The position numbers and the translations under genes were made by a program. A model generated the notes under the pieces. The model was given only the letters and a program-made list of their open reading frames with translations, searched no databases and had not been told where the DNA came from. 64,000 nt of DNA from CAIYOL01 sp964494805 (GTDB taxonomy: Bacteria; Planctomycetota; Phycisphaerae; Sedimentisphaerales; Anaerobacaceae), in contig CAZBST010000005.1 of the NCBI GenBank assembly GCA_964494805.1, positions 114,605 through 178,604 on the forward strand. Reading direction: 5' to 3'. Below, piece after piece: positions 42,399-51,081 of the stretch; position 1 is the first letter of the stretch; the number at the start of each line of letters is the position of its first letter.

Positions 42399-43553
42399 TT
42401 AATGATAAAATATTGTGTTTAAGTAGTCAAGTATTCTATCGTGTAAAATCATAACAGTAAATATGCCCAAAGACAAGAAAGGACCATAAGGAATTTGTCG
42501 AGTTTTTTTAAAAAAAGTTCTCAGTCCCGCCCAGGCCAGGCCGAAAAATGGTGCGATAAAAAATGCCACGACGACCAAACTTGCGCCTATTACCGTTCCT
42601 GCGGCGCCCATTAAATGCACATCACCAAGCCCCATCGCCTCTTTTCCAAAACTCAAAGTACCCAAAATGCGGGCGAACCAGACAATTCCACAACCCACGA
42701 AGTAGCCCCATAGACTGCCCAGAAGTCCTGCAATTACAGGCTGTTGTGAAAAATTCAGCCACCAGGTGCGTATCGAGGGGTTCTTTAGACTGAACCAATA
42801 AGCAGCCAGCGAGCAAATGATAATTGGCAACAAAAAGATAACCTCCCTGCAAATCTCCAGACGGTGGTCAAACGGCTGCTCTGTTGATTCTTCCGGCTTC
42901 TGAGAGAAGTCCTGGGGGCCTTCGGATTCGTAACTTCTTTTAATCAGGCCAGTTACCAGCAGAGCCCAGGATATTGCCAGTCCTATCGCTGCTCCTGTGG
43001 CCAAGGATGCGGTTTTGGCTGAGGCGCTTGGCAAAAGAGCGAAGCTACGAATTGCAGCAGGGTCGATTACGTAAACGCCGACCACCGAGCTAATTAAACC
43101 CGCTGCGGTAGCAAACCAGCAAATTGAAAGTGGAATGACCCACAATTGCAGGTCAATGGCCGAAGCAGCAATGAGAGCAGCTAATAAAATAATAGAAGTA
43201 AGGTAGATGAACCAGCCGCCCTGCAGAAATGGCTCGACACCAGAGCGTAGCTCAGTGCGAAAAAACAAAAAAAACAGACCAGCGAAAACAAGGCCGGTCA
43301 ATAGCTCGATAATAAAATAACGGGGTGAGATGGGGGCTTTACAATGCCGACACTTAGTGCCTAACAACAGCCACGAAATCAATGGTATGTTGTCATAAAA
43401 GCGGATACTCTTGCCGCACGCAGGACAGACCGAAGGTGGTTTTATCAGAGATTTGTCGCGGGGCAGACGATAAATGACAACGTTGAGGAAACTACCTACA
43501 CAACAACCAAACACAAAAGTGAAGACAAACCAAATCCAATCCGGTACTGTCAC
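42399..43553 (-). CDS. pilD: Prepilin peptidase / N-methyltransferase (type 4 leader peptidase) with enlarged membrane part
   Basis: 384 residues from a GTG at 43553 preceded by AAAGGAGG. The N-terminal DiS_P_DiS domain is complete: GSFLNVVIYRLPRDKS, then CPACGKSIRFYDNIPLISWLLLGTKCRHCKAPIS with the two Cys-x-x-Cys pairs. The aspartyl protease sites are IDLQLWVIP (near residue 133) and MGLGDVHLMGAAG (near 309). They are about 175 residues apart, against some 65 in PilD, because a segment of over 100 residues, including a charged loop (ESEGPQDFSQKPEESTEQPF) and extra helices, is inserted. The enzyme cleaves and methylates type IV pilins and type II pseudopilins at the inner membrane. argG ends 33 bases upstream. 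Confidence 0.9.
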   Translation of the reverse strand: MTVPDWIWFVFTFVFGCCVGSFLNVVIYRLPRDKSLIKPPSVCPACGKSIRFYDNIPLISWLLLGTKCRHCKAPISPRYFIIELLTGLVFAGLFFLFFRTELRSGVEPFLQGGWFIYLTSIILLAALIAASAIDLQLWVIPLSICWFATAAGLISSVVGVYVIDPAAIRSFALLPSASAKTASLATGAAIGLAISWALLVTGLIKRSYESEGPQDFSQKPEESTEQPFDHRLEICREVIFLLPIIICSLAAYWFSLKNPSIRTWWLNFSQQPVIAGLLGSLWGYFVGCGIVWFARILGTLSFGKEAMGLGDVHLMGAAGTVIGASLVVVAFFIAPFFGLAWAGLRTFFKKTRQIPYGPFLSLGIFTVMILHDRILDYLNTIFYH

Positions 43554-43586
43554 AACGCCTCCTTTGCGTTAGAATCCGGAACTAAA

Positions 43587-44804
43587 TCATTTCTTTTTGT
43601 TCCTTTTAATTGCTCCAGCCACCTTCATTGGCAAGCCGAACAAACGAATAAACCCGGTTGCATCTGTCGGCTGGTACTCGGCGCCCATTTTGAAACTTGC
43701 TAAGTCTGTCCGATATAAACTGTTCGGGCTTTTTACGCCGGCTGGTGTGCATTGTCCCTTGAACAGTTTCATCTTGACCTCGCCGGTTACATCTCGCTGA
43801 GTAATATTGACGAACGCATCGAGTGCCTTACGCAGCGGCGAAAACCATTGGCCGTAATAAACCAGTTCTGCGTATTTTAGAGCAAGCTGCTGTTTGTAGT
43901 GCATAGTTTCTCTATCAAGCGTGATGCTTTCGAGGGTTTTGTGGGCCGTGACGAGAATCGTGCCGCCCGGTGTTTCATACACGCCGCGTGATTTCATACC
44001 GACAAGACGATTTTCGACAATGTCAAGCTGTCCTACTCCGTGCTTGCCGCCTATATCGTTCAGTGCCTCGATCAGTCGGATTCCGCTTGTAAGTTTGCCG
44101 TCGAGCTTTATCGGCACGCCTTCGTGAAAACCTATTGTCACGTAATCCGCCTTGTCCGGTGTCTCCGACACTGGCCAGGATATTACGAACAAATCGTCTT
44201 TCGGCTCGTTGGCTGGGTCCTCGAGGTCAGCCCCCTCGTGGCTGATGTGCCATAGGTTGCGGTCGCGCGAGTAGATTTTTTTCTTGCTCTGGTCGATGGG
44301 GATTTTATATTTTTTTGCATAATCGACCGCCGCTTCCCGGCTGGTCAGCGTGAAGTTCGGGTCTTTCCACGGTGCAACAATTTTGAGTTTTGGGTCGAGA
44401 GCCATATAAGACAACTCAAAGCGGACCTGGTCGTTGCCTTTACCTGTTGCGCCGTGCGCAACGGCAGTAGCACCTTCAGCGTGGGCAACCTCAACCTGAT
44501 GCTTTGCGATTAACGGCCGGGCGATGCTTGTGCCGAGTAAGTAACCACCCTCATAGACCGCACCGGCTTTTAGCATCGGCCAGAGATAATCCTCGACAAA
44601 TTCTTTCCGCAGGTCCTTGACTATACATTTGACCGCACCGGATTGCAGAGCTTTTTTCTTGATGCCGGTCAATTCATCACCCTGGCCGAGGTCGGCTGCA
44701 AAGGCAATTACCTCATAGCCATAGGTCTCTTTGAGCCAGGGCAGAATAACGCTGGTATCCAAACCGCCGCTATATGCCAAAACAACTTTTTCTTTCTTTG
44801 CCAT
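43587..44804 (-). CDS. argG: Argininosuccinate synthase
   Basis: 405 residues, the standard length. The PP-loop LAYSGGLDTSVILPWLKE opens the protein, followed by AFAADLGQGDEL, LLGTSIARPLIAKHQVEVAHAEGATAVAHGATGKGNDQVRFEL (the citrulline and aspartate binding block) and the C-terminal tetramerisation part. It joins citrulline and aspartate with ATP in the penultimate step of arginine synthesis. The product is cytosolic. It lies 51 bases after the fused aroD-aroE gene and before the prepilin peptidase gene on the same strand. No arginine repressor site is obvious upstream. Confidence 0.96.
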   Translation of the reverse strand: MAKKEKVVLAYSGGLDTSVILPWLKETYGYEVIAFAADLGQGDELTGIKKKALQSGAVKCIVKDLRKEFVEDYLWPMLKAGAVYEGGYLLGTSIARPLIAKHQVEVAHAEGATAVAHGATGKGNDQVRFELSYMALDPKLKIVAPWKDPNFTLTSREAAVDYAKKYKIPIDQSKKKIYSRDRNLWHISHEGADLEDPANEPKDDLFVISWPVSETPDKADYVTIGFHEGVPIKLDGKLTSGIRLIEALNDIGGKHGVGQLDIVENRLVGMKSRGVYETPGGTILVTAHKTLESITLDRETMHYKQQLALKYAELVYYGQWFSPLRKALDAFVNITQRDVTGEVKMKLFKGQCTPAGVKSPNSLYRTDLASFKMGAEYQPTDATGFIRLFGLPMKVAGAIKRNKKK

Positions 44805-44855
44805 TTTCTTACCTTAGAAGTTATTCGTTTCTACCAGGAATTATATCGACTATTA

Positions 44856-46412
44856 TCAAGAGAGGCAATTAGAAATGGTTTTTCTCATAAGTTTTGGGTT
44901 GGCGTCTTTGCCTGTGAAGAGTTTGAACTGGGCGGCGGCCTGACTGATGAACATCGACAAGCCGTCAATTGTTTTAGCTCCTTTTTCCTCGGCTTGTTTC
45001 AAAAGCAGGGTCTGCGGAGGATTATAAACCGTATCAAAAACCACCATATCCTTTTTCAGGTATTTCCGTGATATGGGCGTTTCGTCGGTGTTCGGGTGCA
45101 TTCCGATACTGGTACAGTTTATAACTAATTTCGCATCCAGGTTTGCCAAATCATCCAAAGGTGCAAATTCACAGCCAAATTCGGCTGCAAGTTTTTTGCC
45201 TCTTTTCACAGTTCGGTTATAGATTATGATTTTGGCGCCGGCATCACTTAGGCCAGCCACTATGGCTTTTGCCACACCGCCTGCGCCGATAACAGCCGTC
45301 GACAAATTCTTCAAATCAGCTTTAGAGCCAAGTGTTGAAGTAATAGCATCCATCGCCGCCGAGTAATCGGTGTTGTAGGTGAGCAACTTGCCATCGGGGC
45401 CGACGATAATGGTATTGACGGCGCCGATTTTCTCAGCCAAAGGCTCGATGAAACCACTATTTTCCTTGACGAAACTTAAGGCATTTTCCTTGTGCGGAAT
45501 CGTTACGCTAAAACCGCGGAAGCCGAGCCAGTTTTTAGCGAGGACGTGGTGTAAAAAACAGTCAAACTCACTCTTGCCGCCTTCGACGAGCAAAGGCAGA
45601 TACAATTTGTTCTCGCCTATATTGGCGAAGCAGGCGTTATGCGCGGCGGGTCCTACTGAATGAGCGACAGGAGAGCCGATTACACCGTAAAGTTTGGTGT
45701 CGGCATTTATGGAGTTCCAACGATAGATTGTTTTGAGTTGCTCGATGGTTATCTGGCCCGGTGCGGTTGCATTTTTCTCGTCTATACTCGCAAAAATAAC
45801 GAGAGAGTTCAGCTTTTTTGCGACGATTCTGGTGATAAGGCCGACTTCACCCATACAAAAGATGATTCGTTCCCCGTTGGTTCTGCGCAGCAAGTCGAAG
45901 GCCTCAAAACAATGGTTGATATGATTAGCCGTATAGACCAGCTTCGGAATCGCCGCTGGGTATAAAGTCTGGATGTGACGATGGAGTTTTACGATGTCGG
46001 GAAATTTCGTTTTGAAATCGTGGGCGGACAAAATCAGCCGGCCCTTCGGTGTCTGCGACAGAGCCCTGCGTATTCTTTCCTGATTTTCCGGAGAGAGGAA
46101 ATTTTCGTATTCGAAGTCGATGAATTCGACGCCGGTTTTCAAGGCTTCGACAAGTACATCGACTCGCAATCGGACTGGATAATCAATCACACCGCCCTGC
46201 TGTTTGTCACGACAAGTCACTATTATTGGTAGCGGCCGAGAGGTGGCGGTTTTAACCGCGGCAATTAAATTTTTAACCAAATCAATACTGATGTTTTCGA
46301 GGTAATCAGTTCGCAATTCGAGCATCTCAGCGCCTGCAGCTTTAGCGGTTTTGATTTGCTGCTTCGCTTGATCCAGATTCTTAGCGGCTATAGGAACTGT
46401 CAAGTATGTCAT
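44856..46412 (-). CDS. aroDE: Bifunctional type I 3-dehydroquinate dehydratase / shikimate dehydrogenase
   Basis: 518 residues from ATG 46412 (MTYLTVPIAAKNLDQAKQQI), preferred over an in-frame start 51 bases upstream because it begins at the dehydratase strand. Residues 1-220 are a type I DHQ dehydratase: AEMLELRTDYLE, IIVTCRDKQQGG, EFIDFEYENF, SAHDFK, and PKLVYTANHIN with the Schiff-base Lys. Residues 235-518 are a shikimate dehydrogenase: YGVIGSPVAHSVGPAAHNACF, then VTIPHKENALSF with the catalytic Lys, then NTDYSAAMDAI, then the GAGGVAKAIVAGL Rossmann loop. The fusion, known from plants and several bacteria, performs two consecutive steps after dehydroquinate. aroB is divergent across a 202-base spacer. 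Confidence 0.93.
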   Translation of the reverse strand: MTYLTVPIAAKNLDQAKQQIKTAKAAGAEMLELRTDYLENISIDLVKNLIAAVKTATSRPLPIIVTCRDKQQGGVIDYPVRLRVDVLVEALKTGVEFIDFEYENFLSPENQERIRRALSQTPKGRLILSAHDFKTKFPDIVKLHRHIQTLYPAAIPKLVYTANHINHCFEAFDLLRRTNGERIIFCMGEVGLITRIVAKKLNSLVIFASIDEKNATAPGQITIEQLKTIYRWNSINADTKLYGVIGSPVAHSVGPAAHNACFANIGENKLYLPLLVEGGKSEFDCFLHHVLAKNWLGFRGFSVTIPHKENALSFVKENSGFIEPLAEKIGAVNTIIVGPDGKLLTYNTDYSAAMDAITSTLGSKADLKNLSTAVIGAGGVAKAIVAGLSDAGAKIIIYNRTVKRGKKLAAEFGCEFAPLDDLANLDAKLVINCTSIGMHPNTDETPISRKYLKKDMVVFDTVYNPPQTLLLKQAEEKGAKTIDGLSMFISQAAAQFKLFTGKDANPKLMRKTISNCLS

Positions 46413-46517
46413 AGTAACTAAGGGATATAGCAGTAATTGGTCCCAAAAGCAAGAGCAAAACAATACGATTGGGGCTGCATTTTTACCCCTCTGGTGCTTT
46501 CGAAGTTGCTTAATTAG

Positions 46518-46546
46518 TTGCGTTTATGGGAGAAATTTGCTATCCT
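46518..46546 (+). promoter_or_regulatory. Candidate promoter for the aroB operon
   Basis: TTGCGT (46518-46523) and TATCCT (46541-46546) are separated by 17 bases in the 202-base divergent spacer between aroDE and aroB. An overlapping TATACT at 46546-46551 is an alternative -10. Both matches are imperfect, so the call is tentative. No operator was identified. Confidence 0.35.
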
Positions 46547-46614
46547 ATACTGTTTGAATGTTTAGCTGAGTTTTATTACCCTAAAGGACCCAAAACGATA
46601 TCATCCTGAACACA

Positions 46615-47709
46615 ATGACCGAGCTTAAAATTAAAATTCCGACAACGCTGGAAAGAAGTTACACAATAAAAATCGGCGCAGACCTTCTAAACTCTCTATG
46701 GAAGCAAATCGAAGATGATTTCAACTGGCCGAATAAGTTTATTATCACCGATGAAAATCTTGTTTCAGCGGGACACCTAAGGAAGCTGTCAGGCGAGAGA
46801 GATATTCCTACATTTGTGATAGCACCTGCTGGTGAAACTTCTAAAACGTTTAATACCGTCATTGCCATAGTCGAGGCGATGGAAAAGGCCTGTTTTGGAA
46901 GAGACAGTCTCGTTATTGCCCTTGGCGGCGGAACAGTCGGTGATATTGCGGGATTTGCTGCATCGGTTTTCAAAAGAGGGGTTCCAATTGTTCACGTACC
47001 GACGACCACTATCGCACAGGCGGACTCGTCCATAGGAGGTAAGACTGGCGTTGATTCGAGTATAAGCAAAAACGCATTCGGCACCTTCTGGCACCCATCG
47101 GCTATTTACATCGACGTGGCTACTTTGGCAACGCTGGACGACAGGCAGTTCAGAGCAGGACTTGTTGAATCCGTAAAACACGCGTTAATTGCCGATAGTC
47201 AATATTTTGATTTCATCGAAAATAATCTCGACCTTATTCTCAGCCGGAGGCCGGACGCGCTCGAAAAGTTGGCTTTTTACAATTGCAAAATAAAGGGCAG
47301 CATCGTAGAGGCCGACCCTCTGGAAAAAAACCAGCGAAGAATGCTTAATTACGGCCATACCATAGGTCACGCCGTTGAAGCCGCCAGCAGATTTGAGCTG
47401 CTGCACGGTGAGGCGGTTGCCATCGGGATTATGGCTGCCGGTTTAATAGAGCTTGAAATGGGGCTTTCAAAGTCAGGCCGGCTTGATAAAATTCGAAGAA
47501 TCTTCGAAAAACTCAATGTGCCCGTGAAATTGCCCTCGAATTTAGCCGAAAATAATCTCATTGAGCTGATGAAACACGATAAAAAAGCGGTCGGCAGATG
47601 GCCGAGGTTCGTCCTACTCGGTGATATAGGCCGGGTTCATTGCCAAGAAGGACAATGGGCCGTCGAAGTTGCTCATGATTCAGTGGAGAAGGTATTGAAT
47701 AAACTTTAA
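46615..47709 (+). CDS. aroB: 3-dehydroquinate synthase (canonical, DAHP-utilising)
   Basis: 364 residues with the full AroB signature: VIALGGGTVGDIAGFAASVFKRGV, PTTTIAQADSSIGGKTGVDS, FWHPSAIYIDVATLATLD, and the zinc ligands in GLVESVKHALI, LNYGHTIGHAVEAA and LLHGEAVAIG. It converts DAHP to 3-dehydroquinate using NAD and a divalent metal. Related cyclases (2-epi-5-epi-valiolone synthase and others) share the fold, but the motifs fit AroB best. It heads a + strand operon that also encodes the unrelated archaeal-type dehydroquinate synthase, so two ways to make the same product are encoded together. The product is cytosolic. Confidence 0.9.
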   Translation: MTELKIKIPTTLERSYTIKIGADLLNSLWKQIEDDFNWPNKFIITDENLVSAGHLRKLSGERDIPTFVIAPAGETSKTFNTVIAIVEAMEKACFGRDSLVIALGGGTVGDIAGFAASVFKRGVPIVHVPTTTIAQADSSIGGKTGVDSSISKNAFGTFWHPSAIYIDVATLATLDDRQFRAGLVESVKHALIADSQYFDFIENNLDLILSRRPDALEKLAFYNCKIKGSIVEADPLEKNQRRMLNYGHTIGHAVEAASRFELLHGEAVAIGIMAAGLIELEMGLSKSGRLDKIRRIFEKLNVPVKLPSNLAENNLIELMKHDKKAVGRWPRFVLLGDIGRVHCQEGQWAVEVAHDSVEKVLNKL

Positions 47710-47719
47710 AGGTCGGAAT

Positions 47720-48664
47720 ATGTACAGAGAACAAATAAAAGTGCTTGATTGTACGATAAGAGACGGTGGGCTTATTAATAATCATTATTTCACGGACGAA
47801 TTCGTGCGGGCCGTTTACGAGGGGCTTTCCAGAGCTGGTATCGACTATATGGAATTCGGTTACCGAAGCAGCAGGGAATTGTATCCGCCCGAAGAGTTCG
47901 GTGCGTGGAAATATTGCGACGATAATAAGATAAGGGAAATAATAGACGGCATCGAGTCCAACATAAAAATCAGCGTTATGGTTGACTCTTACCGGGTAAA
48001 GGAGCAGGAGTTTGCCCCTGCAGATGAAAGCCCCATAGATATGATTCGTGCAGCAACTTATGTTAAATATATCGACAGTGCTGTAGAGCTTATCAATAAG
48101 TGTCACGACTTGGGATATGAGACTACCTGTAATGTAATGGCTGTTTCGAAAGAAATCGAACCGGACCTTATCGAAGCGCTTGACCAGCTGGCTAAAACAC
48201 CTGTTAATGTGGTTTATGTAGTTGACAGTTTCGGCGCGTTATATTGTGAGCAGATTGAGTATCTGGTCAAGCTGTATAAAAAGCACCTGCCTGGCAAAAC
48301 TATCGGCGTGCATTGCCACAATAATCAGCAGCTTGCTTTCAGCAATACGATAGAAGGGATAATTCACGATGCCAATTTTGTAGATGGTTCGTTATACGGT
48401 ATAGGCCGTGGGCCGGGCAATTGCTGTCTGGAACTGCTGATTGGTTTCCTGAAAAACCCGAAGTTCAACCTTACCCCTGTCCTCAAGGTCATACAGGATT
48501 ATATGATACCTATGCGTAATGAGATTGAGTGGGGTTACATCTTACCCTATATGGTTACCGGTATACTGAATGAGCATCCACGCTCAGCAATAGCCTATCG
48601 CCAAACGGAGGACAAGGACAAATACGCCGAGTTCTATGAAAAGATACGCGAAACCCAAGAATAG
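47720..48664 (+). CDS. DRE-TIM aldolase-family protein (HMGL-like)
   Basis: 314 residues with AAAGGTCGGAA before the ATG. The first strand VLDCTIRDGGLINNHYF carries the D-x-T-x-R-D-G-G metal and proton-transfer motif. GVHCHNNQQLAFSNTIEGI is the metal-binding His-x-His-N strand, and DGSLYGIGRGPGNCCLELL the glycine loop. The family includes 4-hydroxy-2-oxovalerate aldolase, HMG-CoA lyase and isopropylmalate synthase, and this one looks closest to the aldolases. YMEFGYRSSRELYPPEEFG is a variable substrate-loop segment. It lies 10 bases after aroB and before ADTH synthase, so it may make or break a keto acid in the same pathway. The substrate is not known. Confidence 0.75.
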   Translation: MYREQIKVLDCTIRDGGLINNHYFTDEFVRAVYEGLSRAGIDYMEFGYRSSRELYPPEEFGAWKYCDDNKIREIIDGIESNIKISVMVDSYRVKEQEFAPADESPIDMIRAATYVKYIDSAVELINKCHDLGYETTCNVMAVSKEIEPDLIEALDQLAKTPVNVVYVVDSFGALYCEQIEYLVKLYKKHLPGKTIGVHCHNNQQLAFSNTIEGIIHDANFVDGSLYGIGRGPGNCCLELLIGFLKNPKFNLTPVLKVIQDYMIPMRNEIEWGYILPYMVTGILNEHPRSAIAYRQTEDKDKYAEFYEKIRETQE

Positions 48665-48781
48665 CTGACTCTGACCGATTTATCTTGGGACGTCCATCGC
48701 CTGCCTGCTCAAACTTTTTTCTTGCCTTTCGGCTTGTTTCGGGTAGATTTTACATCTAAAATCGTAATAGGAGGTATTGCA

Positions 48782-49576
48782 ATGATAGGAAAAAAGATTC
48801 GGCTTGAGAGAATAATAGACCGCAATTCTGGTAAAACGGTAATTGTTCCGATGGACCACGGCGTTACGGTCGGGCCTATTAGGGGATTGGAAGACATGCG
48901 GACCACGGTCTCCAGGATTGTAGCCGGCGGGGCAAATGCCATCCTGATGCATAAAGGAATTGTTCGAGCTGGTCACAGGGGTGCGGGCAAAGACATCGGA
49001 CTGATTATTCATCTGTCCGGTGGAACGTCTATGAGCCCTGACCCGAATGCAAAAGAACTTGTCTGCACTGTTGAGGAGGCGATTAAGCTGGGTGCTGATG
49101 CGGTGTCAGTGCACATAAATTTAGGCGCCGAGACGGATAAGGAGATGCTGGGGCAATTGGGCTTTGTAAGTGAGCGGTGTTTACAGTGGCAGATGCCGCT
49201 TGTTGCGATGATGTACACCCGCGGGCCGAAAATCAAAAGTGAATTCGATGTTAATAATGTTAAGCACGCAGCAAGGGTCGGAGCCGAGCTCGGTGCTGAT
49301 ATTGTCAAAGTGCCATACACCGGCAGCGTCAAAAGTTTTACAGAGGTAGTGCGGGGTTGTCCCGTGCCGGTGGTGATTGCCGGCGGGCCCAAGATGGAAA
49401 GTGATAAAGATATTTTTGAAATGGTTGATGGTGCCTTGAAGGCCGGTGCGATGGGCCTGTCTATCGGCCGAAATGCCTTCCAGCACAAAAATCCCGAAAA
49501 AATAGTCGGTGCTCTTTGTAAAATGGTTCACAAAGGCGCCAGCGTCAAAGATGCAATCAAAATGCTTCGGAGCTAA
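48782..49576 (+). CDS. Archaeal-type ADTH synthase (class I aldolase; 2-amino-3,7-dideoxy-D-threo-hept-6-ulosonate synthase)
   Basis: 264 residues from ATG 48782, with ATAGGAGGT upstream; a longer in-frame start at 48722 lacks a site. The protein is a DeoC/LacD/FbaB-type TIM barrel: TVIVPMDHGVTVGPIRGLED, SVHINLGAETDKEML, then ADIVKVPYTGSVKSF with the Schiff-base Lys, then VVIAGGPKMESDKDIFEM and GLSIGRNAFQHKNP. These blocks match the archaeal enzyme (MJ0400 type) that condenses a hexulose phosphate with aspartate semialdehyde on the way to dehydroquinate. GriI, which makes the 3-amino-4-hydroxybenzoate precursor, is a close relative, so that activity is an alternative. The DHQ synthase II gene follows 50 bases on. 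Confidence 0.88.
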   Translation: MIGKKIRLERIIDRNSGKTVIVPMDHGVTVGPIRGLEDMRTTVSRIVAGGANAILMHKGIVRAGHRGAGKDIGLIIHLSGGTSMSPDPNAKELVCTVEEAIKLGADAVSVHINLGAETDKEMLGQLGFVSERCLQWQMPLVAMMYTRGPKIKSEFDVNNVKHAARVGAELGADIVKVPYTGSVKSFTEVVRGCPVPVVIAGGPKMESDKDIFEMVDGALKAGAMGLSIGRNAFQHKNPEKIVGALCKMVHKGASVKDAIKMLRS

Positions 49577-49626
49577 AAACTTGCCCGTCCGGCAGGCGGG
49601 TATGCAGCCGATAGGAAATTAGCAAA

Positions 49627-50622
49627 ATGAAAAAATTGTGGGTAAATGTTGTTCCATATAAAAAGGACCTTGCTATAGCTGCGCTTGAAAGTGGCGCTGA
49701 AGCGGTGGTTCTGCCGGATGGTAAGAGCCAGACTGTTCAAGAGTTCGGCAAAATCAAAACGGTCGAAAAAAACGGCGACATCAAATCCGGTATTGATGTT
49801 GAGTTCGTCGATATAGCCGGCAAAAAAGACGAGGATAAAGCTGCGAAGGTGCCGGAGAATAAAATTGTTGTGCTCCGAATGCTTGATTGGACGATTATCC
49901 CGATCGAAAATTTGCTTGCCCGGCGGGGTAAGAATATTATGGTACAGGTGGAAAATTCCGAGCAAGCTAAGCTTATGACCGAAATTCTCGAAAAAGGAGT
50001 TGATGGTGTCGTCCTTAATACGACTGATGTAAATGAAGTGAAAAAGACTGCTGAGATAATTCAGGGCATAAGTGAAAAGGTAGCTCTCATTACAGCTACC
50101 ATAACCGCCACGAAGCAGCTGGGTATGGGAGACCGCTCCTGCCTTGATACCTGCACGCAAATGGGATTAGGTGAGGGTATGCTTGTCGGCAATACAGCTT
50201 CCGGCTTCTTTTTGGTACATTCCGAGTCTATCGATAATCCTTACGTGGCGTCCCGGCCTTTCCGCGTCAATGCCGGCGCGGTGCATGCATATACCTTGGC
50301 GCCAGGCGGAAAGACAAAGTATCTGGCCGATTTGAAGGCCGGTGATGAGGTGATGGTGGTAGATTTTCAGGGCAAAAGCCAGATGGCATACCTGGGCAGA
50401 AACAAGATTGAAAAAAGGCCTATGATGCTTATCGAAGCTGAGGCGGAAGACATGCCGATAAGTCTTGTTATGCAAAATGCTGAAACGATTCGATTGGTCA
50501 GTCCGGATGGGAAAGCGATTTCGATTACGAGTTTGAAGCCAGGCGATAAGGTACTTGGCCATATAGAAAAAGGCGGCAGGCACTTCGGTATGCAAGTTGA
50601 CGAAACACTGATAGAAAGGTAG
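49627..50622 (+). CDS. 3-dehydroquinate synthase II (archaeal type)
   Basis: 331 residues. It shows no similarity to AroB but matches the archaeal DHQ synthase II (MJ1249) and GriH group: KLWVNVVPYKKDLAIAALES at the N-terminus, VVLRMLDWTIIPIENLLA, GVDGVVLNTTDVNEV, TASGFFLVHSESIDNPYVASRPFRVNAGAVHAY and the C-terminal TKYLADLKAGDEVMVVDFQG. The family performs oxidative deamination and cyclisation of ADTH to 3-dehydroquinate with NAD. In Streptomyces griseus GriH makes 3-amino-4-hydroxybenzoate from a related substrate. It lies directly behind ADTH synthase. Canonical aroB is in the same operon, so a role distinct from, or conditional to, normal aromatic synthesis is likely. mgtC follows at 3 bases. 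Confidence 0.9.
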   Translation: MKKLWVNVVPYKKDLAIAALESGAEAVVLPDGKSQTVQEFGKIKTVEKNGDIKSGIDVEFVDIAGKKDEDKAAKVPENKIVVLRMLDWTIIPIENLLARRGKNIMVQVENSEQAKLMTEILEKGVDGVVLNTTDVNEVKKTAEIIQGISEKVALITATITATKQLGMGDRSCLDTCTQMGLGEGMLVGNTASGFFLVHSESIDNPYVASRPFRVNAGAVHAYTLAPGGKTKYLADLKAGDEVMVVDFQGKSQMAYLGRNKIEKRPMMLIEAEAEDMPISLVMQNAETIRLVSPDGKAISITSLKPGDKVLGHIEKGGRHFGMQVDETLIER

Positions 50623-50624
50623 CT

Positions 50625-51056
50625 ATGAACTGGACCAGCGACATATCCGCTATACTGCTGGCAATTTGCTGTGGGGCTGCCGTAGGCTTCGAACGTCAGT
50701 TCAAACGCAAACCAGCTGGTTTGAGAACAAATATCCTGATATGCCTCGGTGCCGCTGTTTTTACTATAATCTCAGGAAGAATGGCTGGCGATAAAGATTC
50801 CGTCACGAGAATCGCCGCCCAAATCGTAACCGGCGTCGGCTTTCTCGGTGCAGGCGCCGTCATTCAGGATAGAGGCGGCATCCACGGCCTGACCACCGCC
50901 GCTACAATCTGGCTGGTAGCGAGCATCGGGATGGCCTGCGGCGCAAAATTATATCAGCTGGCAGGCGTATTAACTCTTATTGCGATTATTGTTCTGGTGG
51001 GTCTTGGGTATCTGGAAAAAATCTTTGCGCGTTCCGGTAGAAAACACGAACTGTAA
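50625..51056 (+). CDS. MgtC/SapB family membrane protein
   Basis: 143 residues with the short MgtC form: AILLAICCGAAVGFERQFKRKPAGLRTNILICLGAAVFT, then RIAAQIVTGVGFLGAGAVIQD, then GLTTAATIWLVASIGMACG, which are the three signature blocks. About five helices are predicted; the C-terminal soluble domain of Salmonella MgtC is absent. MgtC modulates F-type ATP synthase and growth at low magnesium in pathogens, but the role in free-living bacteria is unclear. It starts 3 bases after DHQ synthase II with AAAGG upstream, so it is probably cotranscribed. A functional link to aromatic synthesis is not obvious. Confidence 0.88.
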   Translation: MNWTSDISAILLAICCGAAVGFERQFKRKPAGLRTNILICLGAAVFTIISGRMAGDKDSVTRIAAQIVTGVGFLGAGAVIQDRGGIHGLTTAATIWLVASIGMACGAKLYQLAGVLTLIAIIVLVGLGYLEKIFARSGRKHEL

Positions 51057-51081
51057 ACATATAATCCTTTGCCTTTTGCAT

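Noticed and set aside
49577..49626. Possible riboswitch or attenuator in the short GC-rich stretch CCGTCCGGCAGGCGGG
   Set aside because: The 50-base gap is too short for a known aptamer and the stem is imperfect. It is probably just intergenic GC-rich sequence.
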